A stretch of 64,000 nucleotides of DNA, from the NCBI RefSeq assembly GCF_900141785.1, contig NZ_FQYP01000004.1, forward strand, positions 248,001-312,000. The letters are read 5' to 3'. Origin of the DNA: Aquimarina spongiae (GTDB lineage Bacteria; Bacteroidota; Bacteroidia; Flavobacteriales; Flavobacteriaceae). Positions 32,814 to 41,712 of this stretch are shown piece by piece. Numbering within the stretch: position 1 is the first letter of the stretch; every line of letters starts with the position of its first letter. A program made the position numbers and the translations under genes. The notes beneath the pieces are model-generated. The model was not told where the DNA came from. It ran no database searches and saw only the letters and a program-made list of their open reading frames with translations.

Positions 32814-34220
32814 TTAGTTACCAGTTATTTTGATGTTATCAATGTGGTACCGTGTGGTCACTTTTGGATCACCGCCCAAATATCTAAACCCTATTCTCAC
32901 CGTACCTTCTACACAATTCAAACCAATAGCACCAGAGGGAAAAAGGTCTCCAAAAGCATTTAATGGTCCGCGGGGTACGGTTACGTCTAATTTAGACCAG
33001 TTGGCAGTCGAGACATCATCAACAAAATCAGTACTGATAAACACCTCTAGAATATTACCATTATCAAACCCGGCTTGGACATCAAAGTTCAAAACTTCTG
33101 AATATGTGGTACTTAAGTCAATTTCAGGAGTAATCAACCAAACTTCATACAAGCCTTCATTTGATCTAAACCCTGTGATTTGAGCATATTTATTATTGGC
33201 AAACTCCCCTATTTTGTATTTCAACTTCCCTTGTGTTTGATTGATATTAAACCAACCTTCTTTCCCCAAATCTGAGGTTTTAAAATCAGTAAAATCTTGC
33301 TCAAAAATGATTTGATTTCCTTCTTGTTCTTGAACGCATTCAAATACTTGAGGATCACATCGTTCTTCGGTATCAAATAAAAGTCCATTGGGATCATTGA
33401 GTACCAGATTATATCGATTTCCAAGAAAATTCTTGGTAAGAATCCCTTGAAAGCTACCCCTATTTTGAGGTAGTTTTAAGCCTTTAAAATCAGAAAAAGT
33501 ACTGGTGCTTAAAACCGTGTTTCTTTGGGTTTCACAATCTTCTATGATTCGTTCTCCATCAAATAGGTCATTGGGTTCTGAAGCAAAAGAAAAGACATTA
33601 TCATTTTGGACAAAGTTTTTATGAAATTGAAGGTTGTTGATCTTGATAAAAAGATGAAGATACTGATCAGAAAAATCAGAAATACTCAATTCCAAAGGGA
33701 TAATTTCTGCTATTTCTAAGCCTCTTATTATTGTGTGTTCAGTTTGAAATGAAGGTATTGGAGCAATCGTATTTCCATCGAGAACTCCTAATGTAGGAAC
33801 CCCATTTTCTATGCCTATAGATAAACCATTCAGAGGAATAAATACGTTTCTTCCAAAATCGTAAAAGGTAAACAGAGGGTTAACATCTACCAATACTCTA
33901 ATCCCCGCGGTAGGATTATCCTTTTTGTTTTGAATGATGAGCTCTTTAAAAAAATTGCTTGCACGGTCACTTGATACCACATATCCACTGATAAAATTAT
34001 CAGTATCCTCAAAGATCAATTTCGCATTTTCTCCTTCTTTTTCTAGTTCCTGACCAAGCATGCCTAATAAGGATTGTATATCAATAGAAGTACCTGTAAT
34101 TTCTGGTTCCTGAGTCGATATGGATGGAGTGTCAAAATTTTGTTCTGGAGTGCAGTATAAAAGAATTGAAGCTAGGAACATATAGCAAATTGATCTGCTG
34201 GTTTTTGGTGTGAATATCAT
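32814..34220 (-). CDS. DUF5689 lipoprotein with choice-of-anchor-type C-terminal domain
   Basis: The 468-residue protein has a lipoprotein signal with lipobox LLYC. A DUF5689 region covers about residues 50-280 (GYVVSSDRASNFFKELIIQN, RYNLVLNDPNGLLF), an OB-fold-like domain. The C-terminal part (about residues 310-468, WFNINQTQGKLKYKI, YHIDNIKITG) resembles choice-of-anchor J/concanavalin-like domains. Such proteins occur beside TonB receptors and EEP nucleases in Bacteroidota. The gene follows the TonB receptor by 11 bases and is probably its surface lipoprotein partner. Confidence 0.82.
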   Translation of the reverse strand: MIFTPKTSRSICYMFLASILLYCTPEQNFDTPSISTQEPEITGTSIDIQSLLGMLGQELEKEGENAKLIFEDTDNFISGYVVSSDRASNFFKELIIQNKKDNPTAGIRVLVDVNPLFTFYDFGRNVFIPLNGLSIGIENGVPTLGVLDGNTIAPIPSFQTEHTIIRGLEIAEIIPLELSISDFSDQYLHLFIKINNLQFHKNFVQNDNVFSFASEPNDLFDGERIIEDCETQRNTVLSTSTFSDFKGLKLPQNRGSFQGILTKNFLGNRYNLVLNDPNGLLFDTEERCDPQVFECVQEQEGNQIIFEQDFTDFKTSDLGKEGWFNINQTQGKLKYKIGEFANNKYAQITGFRSNEGLYEVWLITPEIDLSTTYSEVLNFDVQAGFDNGNILEVFISTDFVDDVSTANWSKLDVTVPRGPLNAFGDLFPSGAIGLNCVEGTVRIGFRYLGGDPKVTTRYHIDNIKITGN

Positions 34221-34231
34221 TTGATCTGTGT

Positions 34232-37114
34232 TTAAAATCTTACATAAAAATTAAGGTAGTATGAGGTGCTGAAGCCATAAAAGTACTTTGGGCCAAAAAT
34301 GGGCGTATCCCTTCTGGATTCTTCTAATGCTAGTCTATAATTGGCATTTCTGGTTTGTTCAAAACCACCGGTTCTGTATTTCTGGTCAAGGATGTTAGTA
34401 ATGGAAGCAAAAAAACCTAAAGTATAATTGTTAATTCTCCATGATTTTCCACCAATAGCATTTACAAGAAAGTAATCTTCCAATTGTTCTTGCTGTAACA
34501 AAGATTGAGCTACAGTTTCATCAATATCATTAAAAGGCAAACCATCACGATCTTGATAAAAATTAGAGGTTCTTGCAAATGGACTCACATTGATAAAGGC
34601 GTTAGAAAAATAATTAACAGTGGTTCCAAACCACCAAAAATCAGGATCACGGTATTCGAATCCCAATTGAGCCACGTTTTGTGGACCCACAGGCAAATAA
34701 TATCCCTTGATGTAGGATTTGCCGAAAGAACGAACACCTTGTACCTCTGCAAAAACATCACTAGTACTGGCTAGTGCTAGTTCTGGGTTGTTATTGTATC
34801 TAAATTCTCCAATCGCTGCTGCGGATTTGAGTTTTAAGGTTGGGGTAATCTGAAATTCAATACCTAGTTCACCTCCATAGTAAAGCTTATCGATATCGGT
34901 TACAATCTCTTGTACAAAACCAGCTTCTGATCCTGAAATAGCTTGCGTGTAAAAAAAGGAAATATCTGTCGCGTCTTCTATTTTGGTATAATAACCGCTC
35001 AAACGCGCTTTGATGCGTTTAGAACGGAATAAATAGTTAGCATCTACGGTTTGAATGATTTCATTTGGTTGTTCTGTTCCGGTAAGCTCAGAAACAGTCA
35101 TGTTGTTTTGTCTTGGGTTTACAAAAACATTTTGAAGCGTAGGGGCTTTACTAAAATATCCCGCATTGACCTGAAAAGTCTGTAACCCATCGATTCGTAT
35201 CGTAGATCCTGTTTTTATGCCATAATTTAGAAATTGCTGTGCCGTACTTTTTCCAAAGGATTGATTGCCGGGAAAATAACCATTTTCATACAGTCCGTCT
35301 CTTTGAAAGGAAGATTGAGATATCTTACCTCCAATAAAAAAATCAACGGGGTTAAACCGAAATGATGTTTGCAAAAACCCATTCATAGTAGCCGCTTCCA
35401 GTATATAGTTGTAATCATATCTGTCTCCTTCGGAGACTATTCTATTTGGGTTACGTAGATCACTTTGCGCTTGATTAAGTTGTATATCGTGGTCTAAAGA
35501 AGAAAAGGATATAGCAAAGAGATCAACATCCAAAAAACCATTACCCCCTAATAAATCGCTTACTTCTGCAAAGTTTTCACTAGATAAGGAGCGATAAGAC
35601 ATGGAAGCATTAAAATTGATATGTTTGGATATCTTACTACTTACAATCACATTACCCACCAATTGAGTGTCATCCGTACGATCTTCATATACGATATAAG
35701 TAGAATTATTTCCTAATGCTGCATTGTTAAGATTTGTAGCTACTAGAGAGTCCCAATCGATCTGTCCATTATTGATTAGGTTTTCTCGAGCTAAAAAAGC
35801 ATTCTGAAAATCTAGGTGAGTTGGGTTAGGGTTACCAAGAAAAAAACTAGGTAAGTTACTTTGATGAACAGGGTTGGTTTGTGTACTTCTTCCTCCTCCG
35901 GCAAACAGCTGTTGTCCACTTGAAGTTATAAACAGGTCTCCTCCTGTGTTATCAATACGACTGTTCCCTACCTCTCCGGTTTGATACGCTAAATTGGTAT
36001 TGATTAGGGTATTTTCTGAAAGCTGCCAATAATGATTTAGCATAAAGATAGGTTCTTCTATTCTTCGTTGTCGAGCATTTCTTATTTTACCATTATGATA
36101 TCCCCAATTCGGATTGTAATTAGGTCCTTTGATACGAGCTACCTCTTCGGTAATTGCAGTAGATCGACCTCTTTGATTTGGCGTATAGAACCCCGTAAAA
36201 TTAAGACTGTGTTTCTCATTTATTTTTTTCTCTACGGATGCAAAAAAGGAGTGTGCATTGTATCCTGTGCCTTCAAAAATTCCTTCCTCACCAAATCTTT
36301 TAGAAAACGATAATGAATATGCCCATCCGCTTTGTGAAACTCCAGAATTATAGGTAGCCATTACCCTTCCCTGGTAGGTGCGGTTTGAAGCGGCATAAGA
36401 GACTCTTCCTCCTTTTCTGTACTGAGATGCCCTCATAATGATATTTGATGTCCCCAGGAGATCGCCAAAGGAATAGCTGTTTTCTGAAATACCCATTGAA
36501 AATTCCTGATTGCGCTGTACATCATTTAACCCTCCCCAATTGCTCCATTGCGGTCTTCCATTGTAGATTTTGTTGAAAGCAATTCCGTTAATCAAAAGTT
36601 GACTATTTTCATTATTTATGCCTCTTGGTCGAAAAAAAGCTGCGCTAAAATCATATGCTGCGGCATTCAAGAAGATGTCTTTTCTAGCTTGTAAGAGCGC
36701 CGGAATATTAAAGGAAACATCGTTCTCTTCTTCCAGTTCCAGGTCACTGATTTCGATAGTAGCAATTTGTTGATCCTCTTCACTAAAATCATAATCTAAT
36801 CGGAGGATTTTAAGATCAAGTATTTGGGCTTCATTAATCACAACAGGAAACCGTTTCGAAAGGTATCCACGTTTTGAAATGACAAGAATCTGCTCTCCAA
36901 GAGGAAGTTGCTCATCATTAAAGCTAAAGACTCCAAAAGTATTGGTTCGACAAGAGATATCGGTTTTTTCAATTGACACCAAAGCATCAACAATATTTTC
37001 ATTGCTAAAAGTGTCGATAACCCTACCTTTTATATTAGTTTCCTGAGCATTTAAGATGGAAACACAAAACTCAAATACCAGAGCGAGTTTTAATGTAGAT
37101 ATTCGATTTATCAT
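34232..37114 (-). CDS. TonB-dependent outer-membrane receptor with carboxypeptidase-regulatory N-domain
   Basis: The 960-residue protein has a signal peptide (ends SILNAQ). A CarboxypepD_reg-like domain follows (about residues 25-110, IKGRVIDTFSNENIVDALV), then a plug region (ARKDIFLNAAAYDFSAAFFRPRG). A long beta-barrel carries many aromatic strands and a terminal phenylalanine (FYVRF). It should import a bulky nutrient with TonB-ExbBD energy. The neighbouring DUF5689 lipoprotein and the divergent secreted EEP enzyme suggest a nucleic-acid or phosphate-ester ligand; this is inference. Confidence 0.9.
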   Translation of the reverse strand: MINRISTLKLALVFEFCVSILNAQETNIKGRVIDTFSNENIVDALVSIEKTDISCRTNTFGVFSFNDEQLPLGEQILVISKRGYLSKRFPVVINEAQILDLKILRLDYDFSEEDQQIATIEISDLELEEENDVSFNIPALLQARKDIFLNAAAYDFSAAFFRPRGINNENSQLLINGIAFNKIYNGRPQWSNWGGLNDVQRNQEFSMGISENSYSFGDLLGTSNIIMRASQYRKGGRVSYAASNRTYQGRVMATYNSGVSQSGWAYSLSFSKRFGEEGIFEGTGYNAHSFFASVEKKINEKHSLNFTGFYTPNQRGRSTAITEEVARIKGPNYNPNWGYHNGKIRNARQRRIEEPIFMLNHYWQLSENTLINTNLAYQTGEVGNSRIDNTGGDLFITSSGQQLFAGGGRSTQTNPVHQSNLPSFFLGNPNPTHLDFQNAFLARENLINNGQIDWDSLVATNLNNAALGNNSTYIVYEDRTDDTQLVGNVIVSSKISKHINFNASMSYRSLSSENFAEVSDLLGGNGFLDVDLFAISFSSLDHDIQLNQAQSDLRNPNRIVSEGDRYDYNYILEAATMNGFLQTSFRFNPVDFFIGGKISQSSFQRDGLYENGYFPGNQSFGKSTAQQFLNYGIKTGSTIRIDGLQTFQVNAGYFSKAPTLQNVFVNPRQNNMTVSELTGTEQPNEIIQTVDANYLFRSKRIKARLSGYYTKIEDATDISFFYTQAISGSEAGFVQEIVTDIDKLYYGGELGIEFQITPTLKLKSAAAIGEFRYNNNPELALASTSDVFAEVQGVRSFGKSYIKGYYLPVGPQNVAQLGFEYRDPDFWWFGTTVNYFSNAFINVSPFARTSNFYQDRDGLPFNDIDETVAQSLLQQEQLEDYFLVNAIGGKSWRINNYTLGFFASITNILDQKYRTGGFEQTRNANYRLALEESRRDTPIFGPKYFYGFSTSYYLNFYVRF

Positions 37115-37191
37115 GTCCTTTACCTAATTCTTTTTGGTTATAAAAAATTATGAGTAGGACGACGTTGTGAGAGGCAATATTAAATTACATC

Positions 37192-37210
37192 AGTTTCAAA
37201 ATCTGAAACT
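37192..37210. promoter_or_regulatory. Inverted repeat in the divergent promoter region
   Basis: AGTTTCA and TGAAACT are separated by five bases, in the 138-bp gap between the TonB receptor gene and the EEP nuclease gene. It is well placed for shared regulation of both. Confidence 0.4.
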
Positions 37211-37252
37211 CAGAACATTAATATTTGTGAGAATGATTAAACGATTTGTATT

Positions 37253-38305
37253 ATGGTTGTGATTAAAAGAGTACTGATGATCTTTTTGTCTTTTGTGCCT
37301 GCGATACTGCTCTCACAGCAAAAGAAAACCTATAACATTCAGACCGTCGCTTTTTATAATTTAGAAAACCTTTTTGATACCATAGATGATCCTCTAACAT
37401 TTGATAATGATAGAACTCCAAAAGGCCGATATCATTGGACCGATAAATTGTATAAAGAGAAATTACAAAACATGGCATTAGTGATTTCGAAAATTGGAAA
37501 AGAACATACTGGAAGTGCTCCGGCTATACTAGGAGTTGCAGAAATAGAAAACAGGAAGGTATTAGAAGATTTGATTAAAGAACCTATCCTTATTCAAAAT
37601 AAATATGGGATTATACACAAGGACTCTCCAGATCGCAGAGGAATAGACGTGGGTTTATTGTATCAAAAAGATCGGTTCAAACCAAAACATTTTAAAACCT
37701 ATGAATTATACCTTTATGATGAAGTAACACAAAAAAGAGTATATACAAGAGATCAATTGATAGTAAGCGGGTATTTGGATGGTGATTTGATTCATTGTAT
37801 TGTAAATCATTGGCCATCAAGAAGAGGAGGTGAGACAAGAAGCGCATATAAAAGGAAAAAAGCAGCGAAACTGAATAAAAGAATAATAGATTCAATTTTT
37901 GTTTTAGATCCTTACTCAAAAATAATTACGTTGGGAGATTTTAATGATGATCCTGATAGCGCAAGCCTAAAAAAAGTATTGGGAGTGACCTCTAAACGAA
38001 TGGATACAGATTTGAAAGAGTTATATAATCCTTTGGCCAAAATGAAGAATAAAGGTGTTGGTACGCATGCCTGGAACGATAGTTGGACGATTTTTGACCA
38101 AATCATCGTGTCGAAGGAGTTATTACAAGAAGATTACAGTTCTTACAGGTTTTATAAGGTAGGAATATTCAGTGAAGCATTTTTAATAACTACCACCGGG
38201 AGATATAAAGGATATCCTTTCCGAAGTTTTAGTGGTCAAAACTATGTAGGAGGCTATAGTGATCACTTACCAGTGTACATGTATTTGATAAAAGAAAAAA
38301 GGTGA
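37253..38305 (+). CDS. Secreted endonuclease/exonuclease/phosphatase (EEP) family protein
   Basis: The 350-residue protein has a signal peptide (LSFVPAILLSQQ). The EEP core is complete: FYNLENLFD, a metal-binding glutamate in AEIENRKVLEDL, RGIDVGLLY, the histidine in NHWPSRRGG, LGDFNDDPDS, and the final YSDHLPVYMY. Members cleave DNA/RNA phosphodiesters or phosphate esters. It is a paralogue of the 323-residue protein at 52.5-53.5 kb. Its divergence from the TonB/DUF5689 pair suggests joint scavenging of nucleic acid or organic phosphate. Confidence 0.88.
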   Translation: MVVIKRVLMIFLSFVPAILLSQQKKTYNIQTVAFYNLENLFDTIDDPLTFDNDRTPKGRYHWTDKLYKEKLQNMALVISKIGKEHTGSAPAILGVAEIENRKVLEDLIKEPILIQNKYGIIHKDSPDRRGIDVGLLYQKDRFKPKHFKTYELYLYDEVTQKRVYTRDQLIVSGYLDGDLIHCIVNHWPSRRGGETRSAYKRKKAAKLNKRIIDSIFVLDPYSKIITLGDFNDDPDSASLKKVLGVTSKRMDTDLKELYNPLAKMKNKGVGTHAWNDSWTIFDQIIVSKELLQEDYSSYRFYKVGIFSEAFLITTTGRYKGYPFRSFSGQNYVGGYSDHLPVYMYLIKEKR

Positions 38306-38324
38306 CTCCAAATAGAGTCACCTT
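38299..38324 (-). terminator. Terminator of the small lipoprotein gene
   Basis: A perfect 10-bp stem (AAGGTGACTC/GAGTCACCTT) with 6-base loop has a T-run only on the minus strand. It overlaps the stop codon of the convergent EEP gene. Confidence 0.85.
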
Positions 38325-38349
38325 CATAAGATTTAGTTAGCTAGGCCGA

Positions 38350-38604
38350 TTATTGACCGATTGTTATTCCAGCATTACAAGTGGCATCAGCAAACGCTTC
38401 AAAAGTTGTTCCTTCTGGAAGTGTTTCAGTACCAGACTGCCCTAATGCAGTAACAGTTACTGTACCATCACCGTTGTCACAAATAGAAGTTGCGATACCA
38501 ATGATTTCACACTCTCTACAGTTTCCTCCTCCATCATCATCACTTCCACAAGAGGTTATAACTAAAGCGAATGCACATACGGCAGATAACATAAGTTTTT
38601 TCAT
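38350..38604 (-). CDS. Small cysteine-containing lipoprotein, 84 residues
   Basis: A lipoprotein signal (VITSC lipobox, Cys19) is followed by the linker GSDDDGGG. A short mature domain has four more cysteines (NCRECE, SICDNG, TCNAG) that could form two disulfides. The Asp/Gly linker is typical of exported Bacteroidota lipoproteins. No family is recognised. It has its own perfect promoter and terminator, so it is an independent unit. Confidence 0.75.
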   Translation of the reverse strand: MKKLMLSAVCAFALVITSCGSDDDGGGNCRECEIIGIATSICDNGDGTVTVTALGQSGTETLPEGTTFEAFADATCNAGITIGQ

Positions 38605-38637
38605 AGTATTTGGGTGTTTAATGTAAATTTATGAGCC

Positions 38638-38668
38638 CAAATATAGAAGTTATACACTTATTAACAAA
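38638..38668 (-). promoter_or_regulatory. Perfect Bacteroidota promoter of the small lipoprotein
   Basis: On the minus strand TTTG (38668-38665), 19 bp, then TATATTTG (38645-38638) matches the TTTG-N19-TAnnTTTG consensus exactly. The start codon follows about 34 bases later. Confidence 0.78.
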
Positions 38669-38724
38669 AAATTAAGTTAAAAAAATGCATTTTATCGATA
38701 AAAAATGTTTTTTAGCGATTGTTT

Positions 38725-40557
38725 TTATACCTCTTCAATATCAAAAGGTTTACCGATATAGGCTAAGTAACTGTCTTCCTGTATCTGATCTATTTCTCTG
38801 CTGTAGGAAGAAATAATACGAAGATTTTTAGTACTATTTTTTATAAACAGAGGAATGATATCTGAATCTTCTTTGGTAATCTCAATAAGCGTTTTATAAT
38901 GCTTTTTGTCCTTAATTTTTATTTCTTGAATACTAGGATACTTTTCGGCAAGTGCAATAAGTTTGTAGTAATCATCGGTATGAGAAAACAATCCTTCTTG
39001 TGGATTGTTATTAGGATTATTCATTTCGTCCGAAGTGATTAATCGAAACGAACCGTTCTCCCCAAATTGATCCTTAAACTTATTAATCGCATATTTATTG
39101 ATATCACTGTTAGCAGTAAGTGCCATAAGATATCCAACGTCATTAAGCTCGATATTATCTTTTAATTGCTCACCATAAATGTTTGCTTCAATAGCATCTA
39201 GTCCTAAGTCTTTGGCTTTTGTAATATTATCTCTATTACTATCTACAAGTACAACATGTTTGTTATTATTTTTGATGTATAGAGCAATAAGCCTTGAAAT
39301 TTTGGAGGCGCCAATGATTAAAATTCCCTCAGACTTATTCAAAAAGACACCTACCAATTTGGCCACATATCGTGCAGTAGTGGCGTTTAGTAATACTGTA
39401 CCCAGTACTATCATAAACACCAATGGAGTGATATATTCTGCTCCGGGTACTCCTTCTTTGTACAACTTTAGCCCAAATAAGGAAGCGATTCCTGCTGCTA
39501 CAATTCCTCTGGGTCCTACCCAACTAATAAAAAGCTTTTCATTGGTTTTTAGACCAGATTTCGAAGAACTAAGAAAAACCCCAAGAGGTCGAACGATAAA
39601 TACAACAACGGCAAAAAGCAATCCCGCTTTCCAGTTATATACCAATTGTAAGTCTTCAAGGTTAATATTTGCTGCCAAAAGAATAAAAAGAATCGAAATT
39701 AGAAGAACGCTCAGAGATTCCTTGAAATATAAGATCTCATCCAGATAAGGTAAGTTAATGTTCCCCAAAACCATACCCATTACCACAACAGATAATAGAC
39801 CGGATTCGTGAGCAAAAATATCAGAGAGCACAAATACTCCAAGTACTGTGGCAAGCGTTACGACATTCAATAAATAGTGTGGAACAATTTTTCTTTTCAG
39901 TGAAAAAGCAAGACCATATGCAAAGGTAAAACCAAAGGTAAAACCTACCAGAACGATTTTACTAAATTCGACAAGTGCAGTAAAGGTAAACTCTTCACCT
40001 CCACCAACACGAATAAACTCAAAAACCAAAACCGCGACCAAAGCCCCAATAGGGTCGATAAGGATACCTTCCCACTTTAATACAGCGGACACATCCTTTT
40101 TGAGGGGTATATTTCTTAAGATAGGTGTAATCACTGTTGGCCCCGTAACGATAATTAATGAGGAAAAAAGAAAAGAAATAGGCCAGCTCAGGTCAAAAAT
40201 AAAATGGGCCGCCAGTCCAGCTCCAAAAAAGGTAACGACTACCGCCAGGGTAATAAGTTTAATGATCACCGGACCTACATTCAAAATTTCACTACGCCTT
40301 AGCGTTAATCCACCTTCGAATAGAATGATACTAATGGCCAGAGAAACAAAATAAAACAAACTTTCACCAGGAAAAAGCCCTTCGGTTCCGTTCCAGATAG
40401 GTTGAATTAGTTTTGTGCCGTCACCTGTGTATAATGTGGCAAGAGGACCCACCAGGAGCCCTATTAGGATTAGAGGTAAGATTGCGGGAATTTTAAATTT
40501 CCAGGCCACCCATTGTGCCAAAATTCCCAATATAATGATTCCTGCTAGTGCTAACAT
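38725..40557 (-). CDS. Monovalent cation/proton antiporter with TrkA-N domain
   Basis: The 610-residue protein has about 12 transmembrane helices (residues 1-385) of the NhaP/CPA type. Marks include FEGGLTLR, TGPTVITPILR and the polar motif GILIDPIGALVAV. A cytoplasmic TrkA-N nucleotide-binding domain follows (ILIIGASKISRLIALYI, with LVDSNRDN), then a TrkA-C-like end. It exchanges Na+ or K+ for H+ and probably responds to NAD(H). The glycine-rich loop is GASKIS rather than the canonical GxGxxG, so nucleotide binding is uncertain. Confidence 0.9.
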   Translation of the reverse strand: MLALAGIIILGILAQWVAWKFKIPAILPLILIGLLVGPLATLYTGDGTKLIQPIWNGTEGLFPGESLFYFVSLAISIILFEGGLTLRRSEILNVGPVIIKLITLAVVVTFFGAGLAAHFIFDLSWPISFLFSSLIIVTGPTVITPILRNIPLKKDVSAVLKWEGILIDPIGALVAVLVFEFIRVGGGEEFTFTALVEFSKIVLVGFTFGFTFAYGLAFSLKRKIVPHYLLNVVTLATVLGVFVLSDIFAHESGLLSVVVMGMVLGNINLPYLDEILYFKESLSVLLISILFILLAANINLEDLQLVYNWKAGLLFAVVVFIVRPLGVFLSSSKSGLKTNEKLFISWVGPRGIVAAGIASLFGLKLYKEGVPGAEYITPLVFMIVLGTVLLNATTARYVAKLVGVFLNKSEGILIIGASKISRLIALYIKNNNKHVVLVDSNRDNITKAKDLGLDAIEANIYGEQLKDNIELNDVGYLMALTANSDINKYAINKFKDQFGENGSFRLITSDEMNNPNNNPQEGLFSHTDDYYKLIALAEKYPSIQEIKIKDKKHYKTLIEITKEDSDIIPLFIKNSTKNLRIISSYSREIDQIQEDSYLAYIGKPFDIEEV

Positions 40558-40835
40558 GAGTAATTTATAGATTCAATTTTGTGTAGAAATATCGTAATTT
40601 TTTTAAATATAGTTGAAATAAAGGGGATTTTACGAAACAAAAGATGACTTTATTTTATGATATTATATATCCTATCAATAGAGCGTTTGGATAGGAAATC
40701 GCTGCAGTAGAAATGTGGATTCATAAATGATTTGCAGTTTTTGACGCTATATCTAATGAAATATTGTTAAAAAGTCTAAAAAATAAATCCTCATCCTTGC
40801 CATTTTTTCTATTTTGCAAAGATTTTTATTGATAC

Positions 40836-41696
40836 ATGAACTTATATCCTATCAAAGCTGGAAATTTTAAACTAGACGGAGGTGCTATGTTTGGCGTTGT
40901 CCCTAAGGTGCTTTGGAATAAAACAAATCCAGCAGATGCTAACAATCTAATTGATATTGCAGCAAGATGCTTGCTTATCGAAGATGGAGAACGATTAACT
41001 CTTATCGATTCTGGGATGGGAGACAAACAATCAGAGAAATTCTTCGGGTATTACTCACCATGGGGAGACGATGATTTGGATAAGTCCCTAAAAGAAAAAG
41101 GATTTCATCGTGATGATATTACCGACATTTTTATTACCCATTTACATTTTGACCATTGCGGTGGAGTAGTACAGTGGAATAAAGACCGTACAGGATACGA
41201 ATTGGCATTTAAGAATGCTAAAGTATGGAGCAACAAAGAACATTGGGATTGGGCAGTACAACCTAATGCCAGAGAGAAAGCATCGTTCTTAAAAGAAAAT
41301 ATTTTACCTATTGAGGAAAGTGGGCATCTTAACTTCGTTTCGAGAACAGCAAATGCTTTTCAAAAACAAACCGAATTAGGTTTTGGCGTACTATTTGCTG
41401 ATGGTCATACAGAAAAGCAAATGATTCCGCATATTACTCACAAAGACAAGACCATTGTTTTTATGGCCGACTTGTTACCTACAGTGGGTCATATTCCCTT
41501 ACCTTATGTAATGGGATATGACACAAGACCTTTGTTGACCTTGGATGAAAAAAAGTTGTTTTTAGAAACAGCCGCAGACAACGGATGGTATTTGTTTTTG
41601 GAACACGATGCGCATAATGAAATAATAACCTTAAAACACACAGAAAAAGGCGTTCGACTTAATGAGGTTTTTAGCTGTGAAGATATATTTAATTAA
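40836..41696 (+). CDS. MBL-fold metallo-hydrolase
   Basis: The 286-residue protein has the metal motif THLHFDHCGG (His102 to His107). Further ligands lie in FADGHTEKQM, in MADLLPT and in LEHDAHNE. It resembles the lactonase/hydrolase-like MBL group, but the substrate is unknown; AHL lactonase activity is one possibility. A -7-like TATTTTG is seen 25 bases upstream. The S8 protease gene begins 16 bases after its stop, suggesting co-transcription. Confidence 0.87.
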   Translation: MNLYPIKAGNFKLDGGAMFGVVPKVLWNKTNPADANNLIDIAARCLLIEDGERLTLIDSGMGDKQSEKFFGYYSPWGDDDLDKSLKEKGFHRDDITDIFITHLHFDHCGGVVQWNKDRTGYELAFKNAKVWSNKEHWDWAVQPNAREKASFLKENILPIEESGHLNFVSRTANAFQKQTELGFGVLFADGHTEKQMIPHITHKDKTIVFMADLLPTVGHIPLPYVMGYDTRPLLTLDEKKLFLETAADNGWYLFLEHDAHNEIITLKHTEKGVRLNEVFSCEDIFN

Positions 41697-41712
41697 AAAA
41701 ATAGAATTGAAA

